Origin: Breoghania corrubedonensis
GTDB lineage: Bacteria; Pseudomonadota; Alphaproteobacteria; Rhizobiales; Stappiaceae
Reading direction: 5' to 3'
Assembly (NCBI RefSeq): GCF_003053845.1
Contig: NZ_QAYG01000003.1
Location: 186,001 to 250,000, forward strand
Length of the DNA stretch: 64,000 bases
Shown: piece by piece, positions 11,866-22,241 of the stretch
How positions within the stretch are numbered: position 1 is the stretch's first letter
Layout of the letters: each line of letters starts with the position of its first letter
Position numbers and translations under genes: made by a program
Notes under the pieces: generated by a model
Told to the model about the DNA's origin: nothing
Seen by the model: only the letters and a program-made list of their open reading frames with translations
Databases searched by the model: none

Positions 11866-13956
11866 CTACCGCCACATGCCCTTCATCTTCGCCTTGAGGT
11901 CGACAGGTTGTACGGCAGCGCGTGCGGCGGCGGCCTCCGCCGATCTCGGTGCCGTCGGCCACGCGCAGCGCTCATAGCGATCGAGCGACGAGGTATCGAT
12001 GAAGCGGGTGCGGCTGGCATAGACGTGGCGATCGCCGCGCGAGCGCTGGCCGTGGGTGTAGAAGCGCTGCGGCGTGACCAGGTGCAGCGCGTCCTTCGCC
12101 CGCGTCATCGCCACGTAGAGCAGGCGACGCTCCTCCTCGATCTCGTTGCTGGTTCCGACGGCGAGGTCGGACGGGATGCAGCCATCGACGCAGTTGAGCA
12201 CGAAGACCTGTTTCCATTCCTGCCCCTTGGCCGAATGGATGGTGGAGAGGATCAGGTAATCCTCGTCGAGCAGCGGAGGACCGGCCATGTCGGAGGTGGC
12301 GTCGGGCGGGTCGAGGGTGAGGTCGGTCAGAAAGCGGGCGCGGTCGGGCGCGGCTGCCGCGATCTGTTCCAACTGCGCGAGATCGGCCTTGCGGATATCG
12401 GCGTCTTCCTCGTGCCGGCGTTCCAGATGCGGCTCGTACCAGCGCCGGACGCGTTCGATCTCCGCCGGCCACGCGATGGCACGGCGGCGCAGATCGGAGA
12501 CGAGCGCGACGAACCCTGCCCACTCCTCGCGCGCCTTGGCAGCGATCGGAAAAGCGGCGAGTTCGCCGACCGGATCCTCGGTGACGGCAAGCGCATCCAT
12601 GATCGCGCCCGCCGTCGACGGCCCGACGCCGGGGATGAGTTGCAACACGCGAAAACCGGCCACCCGGTCACGTGGATTGTCGGCAAAGCGCAAGGTCGCG
12701 AGCGTGTCCTTGATGTGGGCGGCGTCGAGGAACTTGAGCCCGCCGAACTTCACGAACGGGATGTTGCGGCGGGTGAGCTCGATCTCCAGCGGCCCGGAAT
12801 GGTGGGAGGCACGAAAGAGCACGGCCTGATGCTTCAGGAGCGTGCCGGCCTCGCGCATCGCCAGCACCTCCTCGCAGACATAGGCCGCCTGGTCGTTCTC
12901 CTCGCGCACGGTGACGAGCTTCGGTTTCGCGGTGCTTGTCCGCTCCGTCCACAGGTCCTTGGCATGGCGTTCGCGCGCCTGTGCGATGACGGCGTTGGCG
13001 GCCTCCAGGATCGGCGCGGTGGAGCGGTAATTGCGCTCCAGCGTCACCATGCGGGCGGGCTGTGCGAAGAGGCCGGGGAAGTCGAGGATGTTGCGCACTT
13101 CCGCGCCGCGAAAGGAATAGATCGACTGCGCATCGTCGCCGACCACCGTGAGCCCGCGCCCGTCCGGCTTCATGCCCGTCAGGATCGCGGCCTGGAGTTT
13201 GTTGGTGTCCTGATACTCGTCGACGAGCACATGGTCGAAACGGCCGCCGATTTCTTCGCCAAGTCCTGCCTCCGTCACCATCGCGCGCCAGTAGAGCAGC
13301 AGATCGTCGTAATCGAGCACGTTCTGCGCCTGCTTGGCGTCGACATAGGCCGCAAACAGCGCCTTCAGCGCCGCCACCCAGTCGAGGCACCAGGGAAACG
13401 AGGTCTTCAGAACCTCTTCCAGATCGGCCTCCGCATTCACGCAACGCGAATAGATGGCAACGCAGGTGCCCTTGGCGGGGAACCGGCTCTTGGTCTTCGA
13501 CAAGCCCAACTCGTGGCGGACGAGGTTCATCAGATCGGCGGAATCGGCCCGGTCGTGGATCGAGAACGCGTCGCTGAGGCCAATGATAGGGGCGTATTCG
13601 CGAATGAGCCTTGCGCCGATGGCATGGAAGGTGCCGGCCCAGGTGAGCCCGTCGGCAAGGATGGCGGCCTTCTCGCCTATCACCTCGCGGGTGATGCGCT
13701 CCACGCGCTTGCCCATCTCCTGCGCGGCGCGGCGGGAGAAGGTCATCAGCAGGATACGGCGCGGATCGGCGCCGGAGACGATCAGGTGCGCGACTCTATG
13801 GGCGAGCGTGTTGGTCTTGCCCGAGCCCGCGCCGGCAATCACCAGCAACGGATCGGCAATGGCGCCGGACCCGTGCAGAACGGCATCGCGCTGCTCGGCA
13901 TTGAGGCGGTCGAGATAGGTCGGGGATGGGGGCGATTCGCTTTCGGCCAGGCTCAT
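11866..13956 (-). CDS. UvrD/Rep-family ATP-dependent DNA helicase
   Basis: A 696-residue superfamily 1A helicase. Q-motif LNAEQRDAV, Walker A AGAGSGKTNTL (about 35-45), MTFSRRAAQEM (Ia), DEYQDTN (Walker B), GDDAQSIYSFRGA (III), ERNYRS (IV), STIHSAKGQEW (V) and EERRLLYVAMTRAKD (VI) all appear in order. It translocates 3'-5' on single-stranded DNA and probably acts in repair or recombination. It is a paralogue type shorter than housekeeping UvrD (about 720-800 residues), so I assign no symbol. The start MSLAESESP at 13956 is preferred over an upstream frame in repeat-like sequence. It converges with cbbR. Confidence 0.9.
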   Translation of the reverse strand: MSLAESESPPSPTYLDRLNAEQRDAVLHGSGAIADPLLVIAGAGSGKTNTLAHRVAHLIVSGADPRRILLMTFSRRAAQEMGKRVERITREVIGEKAAILADGLTWAGTFHAIGARLIREYAPIIGLSDAFSIHDRADSADLMNLVRHELGLSKTKSRFPAKGTCVAIYSRCVNAEADLEEVLKTSFPWCLDWVAALKALFAAYVDAKQAQNVLDYDDLLLYWRAMVTEAGLGEEIGGRFDHVLVDEYQDTNKLQAAILTGMKPDGRGLTVVGDDAQSIYSFRGAEVRNILDFPGLFAQPARMVTLERNYRSTAPILEAANAVIAQARERHAKDLWTERTSTAKPKLVTVREENDQAAYVCEEVLAMREAGTLLKHQAVLFRASHHSGPLEIELTRRNIPFVKFGGLKFLDAAHIKDTLATLRFADNPRDRVAGFRVLQLIPGVGPSTAGAIMDALAVTEDPVGELAAFPIAAKAREEWAGFVALVSDLRRRAIAWPAEIERVRRWYEPHLERRHEEDADIRKADLAQLEQIAAAAPDRARFLTDLTLDPPDATSDMAGPPLLDEDYLILSTIHSAKGQEWKQVFVLNCVDGCIPSDLAVGTSNEIEEERRLLYVAMTRAKDALHLVTPQRFYTHGQRSRGDRHVYASRTRFIDTSSLDRYERCAWPTAPRSAEAAAARAAVQPVDLKAKMKGMWR

Positions 13957-14066
13957 GCGTCCATGTAGCGATATTCTCGCTTTGTTCGCAACGGGTGCGG
14001 GGATACCGCAGGGGAGAGGGATGCCGCACGCGCAAAAACGGCAGGAACGAACCATCGCCGCTCTAT

Positions 14067-14228
14067 CTCTCCGGCGTCATCCCGGCTCTCCGGTGTCATC
14101 CCGGGCGCGTTGCAACGTGAAACGTTGCCGCGCTGACCCGGGTTCTCGAGCGGCAGACACCGTGCGTTGATCCTGGATCTGCGAAGCGGCACTTCGTACC
14201 GCATCGCGTCCGGGATGACGCTGGAGAG
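14067..14228. repeat. Composite palindromic repeat between helicase and tetR
   Basis: Two near-identical 19-mers in tandem (14067-14085 and 14086-14104, one base different; core GCGTCATCCCGG) are faced by an inverted copy at 14210-14228 (CCGGGATGACGCTGG core, one mismatch to the first). The segment 14172-14224 is the reverse-complement relative of 3410-3462. It fills most of the 322-bp gap 13957-14278, in which I see no gene. Confidence 0.75.
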
Positions 14229-14278
14229 ATTGAATGCCGGAGAGCGGCCTGAAACGGGAAATCCAAGGGTCGCGCTCC

Positions 14279-14860
14279 TTACCCCTTCTCGAGCTCGCTC
14301 AGCGCCATGTCCGTCGCCATGCGGGCGAAGTCGGCGCGGGTCAGCGGGCCGCCGGGGCGGAACCAGGTGAAGGCCCAGTTCAGCATCCCCATCAGGGCCA
14401 TCGTCACCGCGATCAGCCGGGGCCGATCGATATCGGGTGCGATCTCGCGGATCGTCAGGCGGAAGCGCTCCAGGATCGATCGTTCCACCTGCCGGATCCG
14501 CTGGACATCCTCATCGGGCAGCGCACCGAGGGCGCCGAGCTGCAGGCGGTGCAGGTCGTCCGCGTCCTCGTAAAGATCGAGCAGCGTGGAGGAGAGCCGG
14601 TGCAGGCGCTCGCGGCCCGCAAGGCCGGCGCTTACCTCTGCCAGAGCCTCGTCGATCTCGCTCAGATGGGTATGGATGATGTCGAAGACGAGTTCGTCGC
14701 GGTTGCGGAAGTAGTGGTAGAGCAGGGCCTTGGAGATGCCGCAAGCCTCCGCGATCTGCGTCATCGAGGCCTTGCCGTCGGCCTTCGACAGGATGCGGGC
14801 GGCGGCGCGATGGATCGCATCGCGCTTGTCGTCGTAATCGGCCGCTCGTGTGCGCGCCAT
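14279..14860 (-). CDS. TetR-family transcriptional regulator (probably of phenylacetate genes)
   Basis: A 193-residue TetR-type repressor: N-terminal helix-turn-helix at about 33-52 (MTQIAEACGISKALLYHYF), followed by an all-helical ligand domain with a C-terminal TetR_C-like part. It is the last gene of the livKHMGF operon, three bases after livF. The operon promoter region contains a palindrome GACCG-tg-CGGTC (19401-19412) of TetR-operator type, so it probably controls its own operon and the divergent paaG operon. PaaR-type TetR repressors of phenylacetate genes that sense phenylacetyl-CoA are known in other bacteria; equivalence here is inference. Confidence 0.85.
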   Translation of the reverse strand: MARTRAADYDDKRDAIHRAAARILSKADGKASMTQIAEACGISKALLYHYFRNRDELVFDIIHTHLSEIDEALAEVSAGLAGRERLHRLSSTLLDLYEDADDLHRLQLGALGALPDEDVQRIRQVERSILERFRLTIREIAPDIDRPRLIAVTMALMGMLNWAFTWFRPGGPLTRADFARMATDMALSELEKG

Positions 14861-14863
14861 GCC

Positions 14864-15566
14864 TCAAGCTCCAAGATAGGCTTCGCGCACGCGCGGGTCG
14901 GCGATGAGATTGCCGGCCGAACCGGAAAGCGCGATCTTTCCGGTCTCCATAACATAGCCGCGATCGGCGATGGACAGCGCCGCGTAGGCGTTCTGTTCCA
15001 CGACCAGGAGCGTCACGCCGCGTTTCCGCAAGGTCGAGATCACCTCCAGGATCTGGTCGACCAGAACCGGCGCCAGTCCCATCGAGGGTTCGTCGAGAAG
15101 GAGCAGCTTCGGGCGGCCCATGATCGCGCGCCCGATGGCGAGCATCTGCTGCTGGCCGCCGGAAAGCCCGCCGGCCGCGAGATGACGCTTGGTCTTCAGG
15201 ATCGGGAACAGCGTGAAGACGTCCTCCATGTCCGGGCTGAGATCGTCGGTGCGGTGATAGCCGCCAAGCGCGAGGTTTTCCTCCACGCTGAGGTCGCCGA
15301 AGATCTGCCGGCCCTCCGGCGAATGCGCGATGCCGAGACCGGCGCGCGCGTGATCGGGCACCCTGGCGAGCGGCGCGCCGGCATAGCGGATCGTTCCCGC
15401 CTTTGTCGGCTGAACGCCGGAGATGCAGCGCATCAATGTCGTCTTGCCGGCGCCGTTCGCGCCCACCAGCGTGACGATCTCGCCTTCATTCACGAAGAGA
15501 TCGATGCCGTGCAGCACCTCGATCGGGCCGTAGGACGTCACGAGGCCTGAAATTTCCAGAAGGGGG

Positions 15567-15574
<8 letters not shown>
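14864..15574 (-). CDS. livF: Branched-chain-type ABC transporter ATPase LivF
   Basis: A 236-residue ABC ATPase: Walker A GANGAGKTT near 38, signature LSGGQQQ near 138, Walker B LLLLDEPSMGLAP and switch His in the VVEQNA segment. The Q-rich loop region PEGRQIF is typical of LivF. With LivG it powers import through LivHM. It overlaps livG by eight bases. Placement in a cluster of phenylacetate genes suggests that the substrate is an aromatic acid rather than leucine, although sequence alone cannot show this. Confidence 0.93.
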
Positions 15575-16351
<777 letters not shown>

Positions 16352-16355
<4 letters not shown>

Positions 16356-17314
16356 TTCGACCTCCCGCGCATCGCTAGCCGGTGGGCAAGATCGCCCAGC
16401 GCCGGCACGAGTCCGCGCCGCATGGCGACCATGGTCGCGACCATCACGCCGCCCAGCACGATGTGCTCGTATTCGGCGACGAAGGTGAGAACCTGGGGCA
16501 GGGCGGTCAGGATCAGCGAGCCGACGATGGCGCCGTAGACGGTCGTCGCGCCGCCGAGCACGGCCATGGTGACCATCTCCACCGAGTGCATGAAGCCGGC
16601 GGTATCCGGCGTGATGTAGCCGTTGGCAAGCGCCAGAAGCGAGCCGGCCACCGCCGCATAGACGGCCGAGATCGCGAATGCCACGACCTTGGCGCGCGCC
16701 ACGTCGACGCCGAGCGAGGAGGCGGCCACATCGCTGTCGTGGACGGCCCGGAGCGCGCGGCCCCACGGGCTGTTGCCGAGATTGACCGCGAGCACGACGC
16801 CGATGGTGGCCACGAGCCCGGTCAGCCAGTACCAGGCTTCCGTCGATTTCATCTTGATGCCGACAAGCGCGAACCAGTGGCGCGGGTTGAAGCCGGCAAC
16901 GACCATGCCGTCCGGCCCGCCGGTCAGCCACGATTCCTTCGTCAGCACCATCCAGATCAGCATGCCGAGGCCGAGCGTGGCGATGGCGAGATAATAGCCG
17001 GAAAGCCTGAGGATCGGCCGGCCGATGACCATGGCCAGCAGCCCGGCCGCCGCCGCGCCGACAAACAGGGCTGCCCCCGACGGCACGCCATAGCCCGGCA
17101 GCACGGCCACCGCATAGGCGCCGATGGCGAAGAAGCCGGCATGGCCCAGGCTGACGAGCCCGACATAGCCCAAGAGCACCACGATGCCGGTGACCGAGAT
17201 CGTGTTGATCCAGATGAGCGAGCCCACGCGGAAGTAGTAGCTGGACGGGAAGATCAGCGCGCCCGCGACGACGAGGGCGAGCGTGATGAGAAGCGCTTTC
17301 AGGGTCGGGTTCAT
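16352..17314 (-). CDS. livM: Branched-chain-type ABC transporter permease LivM
   Basis: A 320-residue inner-membrane permease with about nine to ten hydrophobic segments and the LivM hallmarks GYVGLVSLGHAGFFAIGAY near 50-70, YYLAIATLGLGM and the EAA-like cytoplasmic loop RALRAVHDSDVAASSLGVDV. The ATG at 17314 shares one base with the livH stop (TGATG), so translation is coupled. It forms the membrane channel with LivH. Confidence 0.93.
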
Positions 17315-18186
17315 CACACGCGCTCCGTTGTGCGGCGTCCGAACAGGCCCTGCGGCATGACGAAGAGAACGAGAAGGATGACGATGAAGGCAGCCGCGTC
17401 CTTGTAGTCGGACGAGATATAGCCGGCCGTCATCGCCTCGATCAGGCCGATGGCGAAGCCGCCGACGAGCGCGCCGGCGGGCGAGCCGACGCCGCCAAGC
17501 ATGGTCGCGGAAAAGCCCTTCAAGGCCATCAGAACGCCCGCGTCGTAGCTGGTGAAGGTGACGGGGGTCGCGAGCACGCCGGCCAGCGCGCCGATGCCGG
17601 CCGACAGCGCGAACGACAGGTTCATCGCGCGGCCCGTATTGATGCCGACGAGCACCGCGGCAAACCGGTTCGAGGCGGTTGCACGGATGCCGCGGCCGGC
17701 ATGGGTGTGGCCGATGAACCAGGCAAGCGCCGCGAACACGACGAAGCTGCCACCGATGATCCACAGGCTCTGCGGCAGCAGCGTCGCGCCCAGGAAGCGC
17801 AACGCGTCATCGCCGGAGAAGCCCTCGTAGCGGTGGATCTGCTTGTCGAAGACGACCTGCATGACCCCGCGCAGGAAGATGCTCGCGCCGATGGTGATGA
17901 TCACCAGCGAGACGAGCGGCGCCTTGCCGGCCGGCTTGATAGCCAGCCGATAGAGCGCGATGCCGACCAGCGTTCCCGCGATGACCGCAAGCGGCGCGGC
18001 GATGATCACCGGCACGCCGAGCGCAATCAGCGCGGCGGCTGTCATGCCGCCGATCACGACGAACTCGCCTTGGGCGAAGTTCACCACGCCGGAGGCGTTG
18101 TAGATGAGGGTGAAGCCGAGCGCGACGGCGGCATAGATCGCGCCGACCGTCACGCCCGAAAGAACGAACTGGAGAAGCTCGGACAA
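17314..18186 (-). CDS. livH: Branched-chain-type ABC transporter permease LivH
   Basis: A 290-residue permease with about eight membrane spans and the family start pattern LLQFVLSGVTVGAIYAAVA, GVVNFAQGEFVVIGG, and the coupling-loop segment GRGIRATASNRFAAVLVGIN. The only sensible start is TTG at 18186, ten bases after the livK stop, with no strong ribosome site. The weak start may lower permease yield relative to the abundant binding protein, but that is inference. Confidence 0.92.
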   Translation of the reverse strand: MSELLQFVLSGVTVGAIYAAVALGFTLIYNASGVVNFAQGEFVVIGGMTAAALIALGVPVIIAAPLAVIAGTLVGIALYRLAIKPAGKAPLVSLVIITIGASIFLRGVMQVVFDKQIHRYEGFSGDDALRFLGATLLPQSLWIIGGSFVVFAALAWFIGHTHAGRGIRATASNRFAAVLVGINTGRAMNLSFALSAGIGALAGVLATPVTFTSYDAGVLMALKGFSATMLGGVGSPAGALVGGFAIGLIEAMTAGYISSDYKDAAAFIVILLVLFVMPQGLFGRRTTERV

Positions 18187-18196
18187 GGTCGCCCCG

Positions 18197-19336
18197 TTAC
18201 TCTACCGGAACCCAGCCGCCTTCCTGAATTTCCAGCATGCGGAAAGCAGTCAGGTTGAGGCCGAGGTGATCCGTGGGGGACATGGTGTAGACGCCGGTGA
18301 CGCCGGCATAGTTCTTGGTCTCCTCAATCCCGTCGCGGATATCGTTGGAATCGCTCGAGCCCTTGGCCTTGATGGCGGCAACGACCATCTGGAAGGCGTC
18401 ATAGGCATAGCCGCCGAACGTGGACGGGGCCTCGCCATAGGCGGCCTTGTAGTCCTTGATGTAGCTGACGACAGGCTGCTTCTGCGGATCGCTGTCGGCA
18501 AGCTGGTCGGGGATCAGCATCGGCGTTGCCGGAAGACGCACGCCTTCCGCCGCATCGCCGGCAAGGTGGATGAAGCTGTCGGAAGCCACGCCGTGGCTCT
18601 GGTAGAAGGGCAGCTTGATGCCGAGCTGGGCGTAGTTGCGCGTCACCACGGCCGGACCCTGGCCGAAGCCGGGATTGACGATCGTCTCGATGCCGGCGGT
18701 GTTGGCGATGTTGGTGAGCTGCGGGGTGACGTCCGCATCGCCCGGGCCGTAGGTCTCGTCAGCAACGATCTCGACGCCCGCTTCGCCCGCCACCGCCAGG
18801 CACTGTTCGCGCATCGACTTGCCGAAACCGCCCGTGCCGGAGATGAGCCCGACCTTGGACATGCCGCGCTTGGTGATGTCCTCGAAGATCTTGAGGCAGG
18901 CCATCTTGTCGGTGTGCGGCGTCTTGAAGACGTATTTCTGCACCGGATCGATGATCACGACCGCACCGGCGAGCGAGATGAACGGGATCTCGGCCTGCGT
19001 GAAGAGCGGGGCCATCGCCATGGTGGCGCCGGTCGAGGATCCGCCGATGACCGCGACGACCTCGTCCTCCTCGATCAGGCGGGTGGCGAAGGTGCGCGCC
19101 TTGTTCGGATCGGCGCCGTCGTCATAAAGGACGAGCTCGACCTCTTCGCCGTTGATGCCGCCGGAGGCGTTCAACTGGTCGACGAGCATCCTGAGGGTCT
19201 TGGCTTCCGGATCGCCCAGGAACGAGGCGGGGCCCGTGACGGCCAGCGAGGCGCCTATCTTGATCTGCGCGAGCGCGGGCGCAGCAGTCAGCAGGGCGAG
19301 CGCGGTCGCGCACGCGCCGAGTTTGGCAAGCGTCAT
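18197..19336 (-). CDS. livK: Periplasmic ligand-binding protein of Liv-type ABC transporter
   Basis: A 379-residue exported protein with signal peptide (MTLAKLGACATALALLTAAPALA, cleavage near residue 23) and a type I periplasmic-binding fold (IKIGASLAVTGPASFLG, then ASGGINGEEVELVLYDD). GGGAGG precedes the ATG at 19336. It is the first gene of livKHMGF-tetR, divergent from paaG with a 158-bp shared control region. Related proteins bind branched-chain amino acids or aromatic acids; the neighbourhood favours phenylacetate or a similar aromatic acid. Confidence 0.9.
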   Translation of the reverse strand: MTLAKLGACATALALLTAAPALAQIKIGASLAVTGPASFLGDPEAKTLRMLVDQLNASGGINGEEVELVLYDDGADPNKARTFATRLIEEDEVVAVIGGSSTGATMAMAPLFTQAEIPFISLAGAVVIIDPVQKYVFKTPHTDKMACLKIFEDITKRGMSKVGLISGTGGFGKSMREQCLAVAGEAGVEIVADETYGPGDADVTPQLTNIANTAGIETIVNPGFGQGPAVVTRNYAQLGIKLPFYQSHGVASDSFIHLAGDAAEGVRLPATPMLIPDQLADSDPQKQPVVSYIKDYKAAYGEAPSTFGGYAYDAFQMVVAAIKAKGSSDSNDIRDGIEETKNYAGVTGVYTMSPTDHLGLNLTAFRMLEIQEGGWVPVE

Positions 19337-19353
19337 TTTTTCCTCCCAAATCG

Positions 19354-19387
19354 TCACATATCGAGTTCCCAATCTCGAATTATGTGA
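19354..19387. promoter_or_regulatory. Candidate PaaX operator, livK/paaG control region
   Basis: TCACA at 19354-19358 and TGTGA at 19383-19387 form an inverted repeat separated by exactly 24 bases, with TGT continuing after the right arm. The same arrangement with the same spacing lies upstream of paaA (23148-23181). The inner sequence also contains TCGAG...CTCGA. The wide spacing resembles the E. coli PaaX operator architecture (TGATTC and GAATCA far apart). Binding by the PaaX protein encoded nearby is inference. Confidence 0.6.
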
Positions 19388-19400
19388 TGTGTTATTTATT

Positions 19401-19412
19401 GACCGTGCGGTC
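19401..19412. promoter_or_regulatory. Candidate TetR operator GACCG-N2-CGGTC
   Basis: A perfect 5+5 dyad with a two-base spacer, overlapping a possible -35 (TTGACC at 19399-19404) reading toward paaG. Short palindromes of this form are typical TetR-family operators. The TetR gene at the end of the divergent operon is the obvious candidate ligand. Confidence 0.5.
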
Positions 19413-19494
19413 GGCTTATGCAACATCTTTTTTCCAGGAGGAGTTCGAAGAGGCGATCCGGTCGCAACTTCGACATCAATTGGGAGGTAGCGGA

Positions 19495-20304
19495 ATGAAC
19501 GAGCCCGGGGCAGCGCCCGAGCTGCTGGAAGAGATCGCCGACGGCGTCATGACGCTGACGCTGAACCGGCCGGACAAGCTCAATTCGTTCACGCCTGAAA
19601 TGCACGCGCTGCTGCGCGCCGCGCTCGCGCGCGCTGCCGAGGAGCCCACCGTGCGGGTCGTGCTGCTGACCGGGGCGGGGCGCGGCTTTTGCGCCGGTCA
19701 GGATCTGGGCGCCCGTCATCCCGACAGCGGCGGCGGCGCGCCGGATCTGGGCGAGACCATCGAGACGCTGTGGAACCCGATGGCCCGCGCGATCCGCGAT
19801 CTGCCGAAGCCGGTCATCTGCGCGGTGAACGGGGTGGCCGCCGGCGCGGGCGCCAATCTGGCGCTTCTGTGCGACATCGTTCTGGCGGCCGAGAGCGCCC
19901 GTTTCATCCAGTCCTTCGCCAAGCTCGGGCTGGTGCCCGATTCAGGCGGCACCTGGACGATGACCCACCGGCTCGGCGAGGCGCGCGCCAAGGCGCTGAT
20001 GCTCACGGGCGAGCCGCTGCCGGCGCCCAAGGCCGAGGAATGGGGGCTGATCTGGCGCGCGGTGCCGGACGACAAGCTGATGGACGAGGCGCGTGCGCTC
20101 GCCGCCGGTTTCGCGCAAGGCCCGACCTTCGGCTACGGCCTCACCAAGCAGGCGGTTCATGCCGCCGGGCACCTGAGTTTCGATGAGAGCCTCGACCTGG
20201 AACGCGATTCCCAGCGCCGCGCCGGCCGCAGCGCCGACTATGCCGAGGGCGTGCGCGCCTTTATGGAAAAGCGCAGCCCTGTCTTCACCGGGGAGCCGTC
20301 ATGA
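19495..20304 (+). CDS. paaG: 1,2-epoxyphenylacetyl-CoA isomerase PaaG
   Basis: A 269-residue crotonase-fold protein closely resembling E. coli PaaG: GVMTLTLNRPDKLNSFTPEMHA, LTGAGRGFCAGQDL (oxyanion hole), LPKPVICAVNGVAAGAGANLAL, KLGLVPDSGGTW and the C-terminal LERDSQRRAGRSADYAEGVRAFMEKRSP. It turns the epoxide made by PaaABCE into the oxepin-CoA and also acts as a delta-isomerase later in the pathway. GGGAGGT precedes the ATG. It is the first gene of paaG-paaI-paaK-paaX. Confidence 0.94.
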   Translation: MNEPGAAPELLEEIADGVMTLTLNRPDKLNSFTPEMHALLRAALARAAEEPTVRVVLLTGAGRGFCAGQDLGARHPDSGGGAPDLGETIETLWNPMARAIRDLPKPVICAVNGVAAGAGANLALLCDIVLAAESARFIQSFAKLGLVPDSGGTWTMTHRLGEARAKALMLTGEPLPAPKAEEWGLIWRAVPDDKLMDEARALAAGFAQGPTFGYGLTKQAVHAAGHLSFDESLDLERDSQRRAGRSADYAEGVRAFMEKRSPVFTGEPS

Positions 20305-20759
20305 GCGCAAACGATCAGGCCGGCATTCTTCCGGACGCGCAGGACGTCGCCGAACGTTGCGCGCAGGCGATGTGGTCGAGCGACCATGCCAGCCAGGGGC
20401 TCGGCATGGCCATCGTCGCCGTCGGTCCGGGCACCGCGACGCTCACCATGCGTGTTCGCAAGGACATGCTGAACGGGCTCGGCACCTGCCACGGCGGCTT
20501 CATGTTCGCGCTCGCCGACAGCGCCTTCGCCTTTGCCTGCAACACGCACAACCAGTTCACCGTCGCCCAGCACTGCTCCATTACGTACCATGCGCCTCCG
20601 GGCGAGGGCGTGCTGCTGACGGCGAGCGCGAAAGAGGTTCACCGGTCCGGCCGGTCCGGTCTCTACGACATTGCCGTCACGGGTGAGGACGGGACGCTTT
20701 ATGCGACCTTCCGCGGTCATTCGCGGACCGTCCCCGGCACGCATCTGGGCGACGGCTGA
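20301..20759 (+). CDS. paaI: Hydroxyphenylacetyl-CoA thioesterase PaaI
   Basis: A 152-residue hotdog-fold thioesterase with the family motif GTCHGGFMFALADSAFAFACN (catalytic Asp in the LADSA helix) and QHCSITYHAPPGEG. PaaI hydrolyses dead-end CoA esters from the phenylacetate pathway and so recovers CoA. It overlaps the paaG stop by four bases (ATGA). Confidence 0.93.
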   Translation: MSANDQAGILPDAQDVAERCAQAMWSSDHASQGLGMAIVAVGPGTATLTMRVRKDMLNGLGTCHGGFMFALADSAFAFACNTHNQFTVAQHCSITYHAPPGEGVLLTASAKEVHRSGRSGLYDIAVTGEDGTLYATFRGHSRTVPGTHLGDG

Positions 20760-20823
20760 GGCAAAACGACGAATTCAAAACAGCTCCGGGCGCCGGGAGG
20801 GCGCCGCTCAAGGGAGGGATTTT

Positions 20824-22137
20824 ATGCTCGATACTGTCAAGACGAGGCGTGCGCCGCTCGATCCGATCGAGACCGCGTCGCGCGACGAGATTTCCGCGCT
20901 CCAGCTCACGCGGATGAAGGACACGCTGAAGCGCGCCTACGAGGGCTCGCCGTTCTATCGCCGCAAGTTCGACGAGGTCGGCGTCCATCCGGATGACCTG
21001 AAGACGCTTGCCGATCTCGCCAAGTTTCCCTTCACGGTGAAGCAGGACCTGCGCGACAATTATCCCTTCGGCATGTTCGCCGTGCCGCAGGACCAGATCG
21101 CAAGGCTTCACGCCTCGTCCGGCACGACCGGCAAGCCCACCGTCGTCGCCTACACGAAGAACGACATCGAGATGTGGGCCGAGGTCGTCGCCCGCTCGAT
21201 CCGGGCCGCCGGCGGCGCGCCGGGCGATATCCTGCACAATGCCTATGGTTACGGCCTCTTCACAGGCGGTCTCGGTGCCCATTACGGGGCGGAGAAGGCC
21301 GGCTGCACGGTCATTCCCGTCTCCGGCGGCATGACCGAGCGCCAGGTGACGCTGATCGAGGATCTGAAGCCCTCGATCATCATGGTGACGCCGTCCTACA
21401 TGCTCTCCATTCTCGATGCCTATCGCGCCGCCGGGCTCGATCCGCGCGCCTCCTCGCTGAAGGTCGGCATCTTCGGCGCCGAGCCGTGGACCAACGCCAT
21501 GCGCGAAGAGATCGAGCACGCCTTCGACATGGATGCCGTGGACATCTACGGCCTGTCGGAAGTGATCGGCCCGGGCGTTGCGCAGGAATGCGTGGAGACC
21601 AAGGACGGCCTGCACATCTGGGAGGATCACTTCTATCCGGAGGTCATCAACCCGGAGACCGGCGAGCCGGTGGCCGAAGGCGAGAAGGGCGAGCTTGTCT
21701 TCACCTCGCTCACCAAGGAAGCCTTCCCGATCATCCGCTACCGCACCCGCGATCTGACCCGGCTGCTGCCGGGCACAGCGCGCTCCATGCGCCGCATGGA
21801 GAAGGTGACGGGACGTTCGGACGACATGATCATCCTGCGCGGCGTCAACATCTTCCCGACCCAGATCGAGGAACAGATCCTGAAATGCGCGGGCCTGTCG
21901 CCGCATTACGAGATCGTGCTTTCCCGCCAGGGCCGGATGGATACGATGACCGTGCGCTGCGAGTGCAAGGAAGGCGAGAGTGCAGCGCATGTCGCCGGCG
22001 AGGCCTCGCGCGAGCTGATGCACCACATCAAGAGCGTGATCGGCGTGTCCTCGCGCGTGGAGGTGGTCGAGCCGGGCGGGGTCATGCGCTCGGTCGGCAA
22101 GGCCAAGCGCGTGCGCGACGAACGTCCCGAACGCTGA
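20824..22137 (+). CDS. paaK: Phenylacetate-CoA ligase
   Basis: A 437-residue adenylate-forming ligase that activates phenylacetate to phenylacetyl-CoA, the first step of the pathway. Diagnostic PaaK segments are YEGSPFYRRKFDEVGVHPDDLKT, the P-loop HASSGTTGKPTVVAYT, NAYGYGLFTGGLG, YGLSEVIGPGVAQEC and RSDDMIILRGVNIFPTQIE, with the C-terminal PaaK domain ending GKAKRVRDERP. GGGAGG precedes the ATG at 20824. It lies 64 nt after paaI. Confidence 0.95.
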   Translation: MLDTVKTRRAPLDPIETASRDEISALQLTRMKDTLKRAYEGSPFYRRKFDEVGVHPDDLKTLADLAKFPFTVKQDLRDNYPFGMFAVPQDQIARLHASSGTTGKPTVVAYTKNDIEMWAEVVARSIRAAGGAPGDILHNAYGYGLFTGGLGAHYGAEKAGCTVIPVSGGMTERQVTLIEDLKPSIIMVTPSYMLSILDAYRAAGLDPRASSLKVGIFGAEPWTNAMREEIEHAFDMDAVDIYGLSEVIGPGVAQECVETKDGLHIWEDHFYPEVINPETGEPVAEGEKGELVFTSLTKEAFPIIRYRTRDLTRLLPGTARSMRRMEKVTGRSDDMIILRGVNIFPTQIEEQILKCAGLSPHYEIVLSRQGRMDTMTVRCECKEGESAAHVAGEASRELMHHIKSVIGVSSRVEVVEPGGVMRSVGKAKRVRDERPER

Positions 22138-22241
22138 GTGCCGCGCGACTTCGGCCCGAGCGCCGGATGGCGCGTGACTTCGGATTGAGTGGCGCAGATA
22201 CGCTGGCTAAAAGGGGCTCTTCGCCACTCCCGGAGTTTTCA

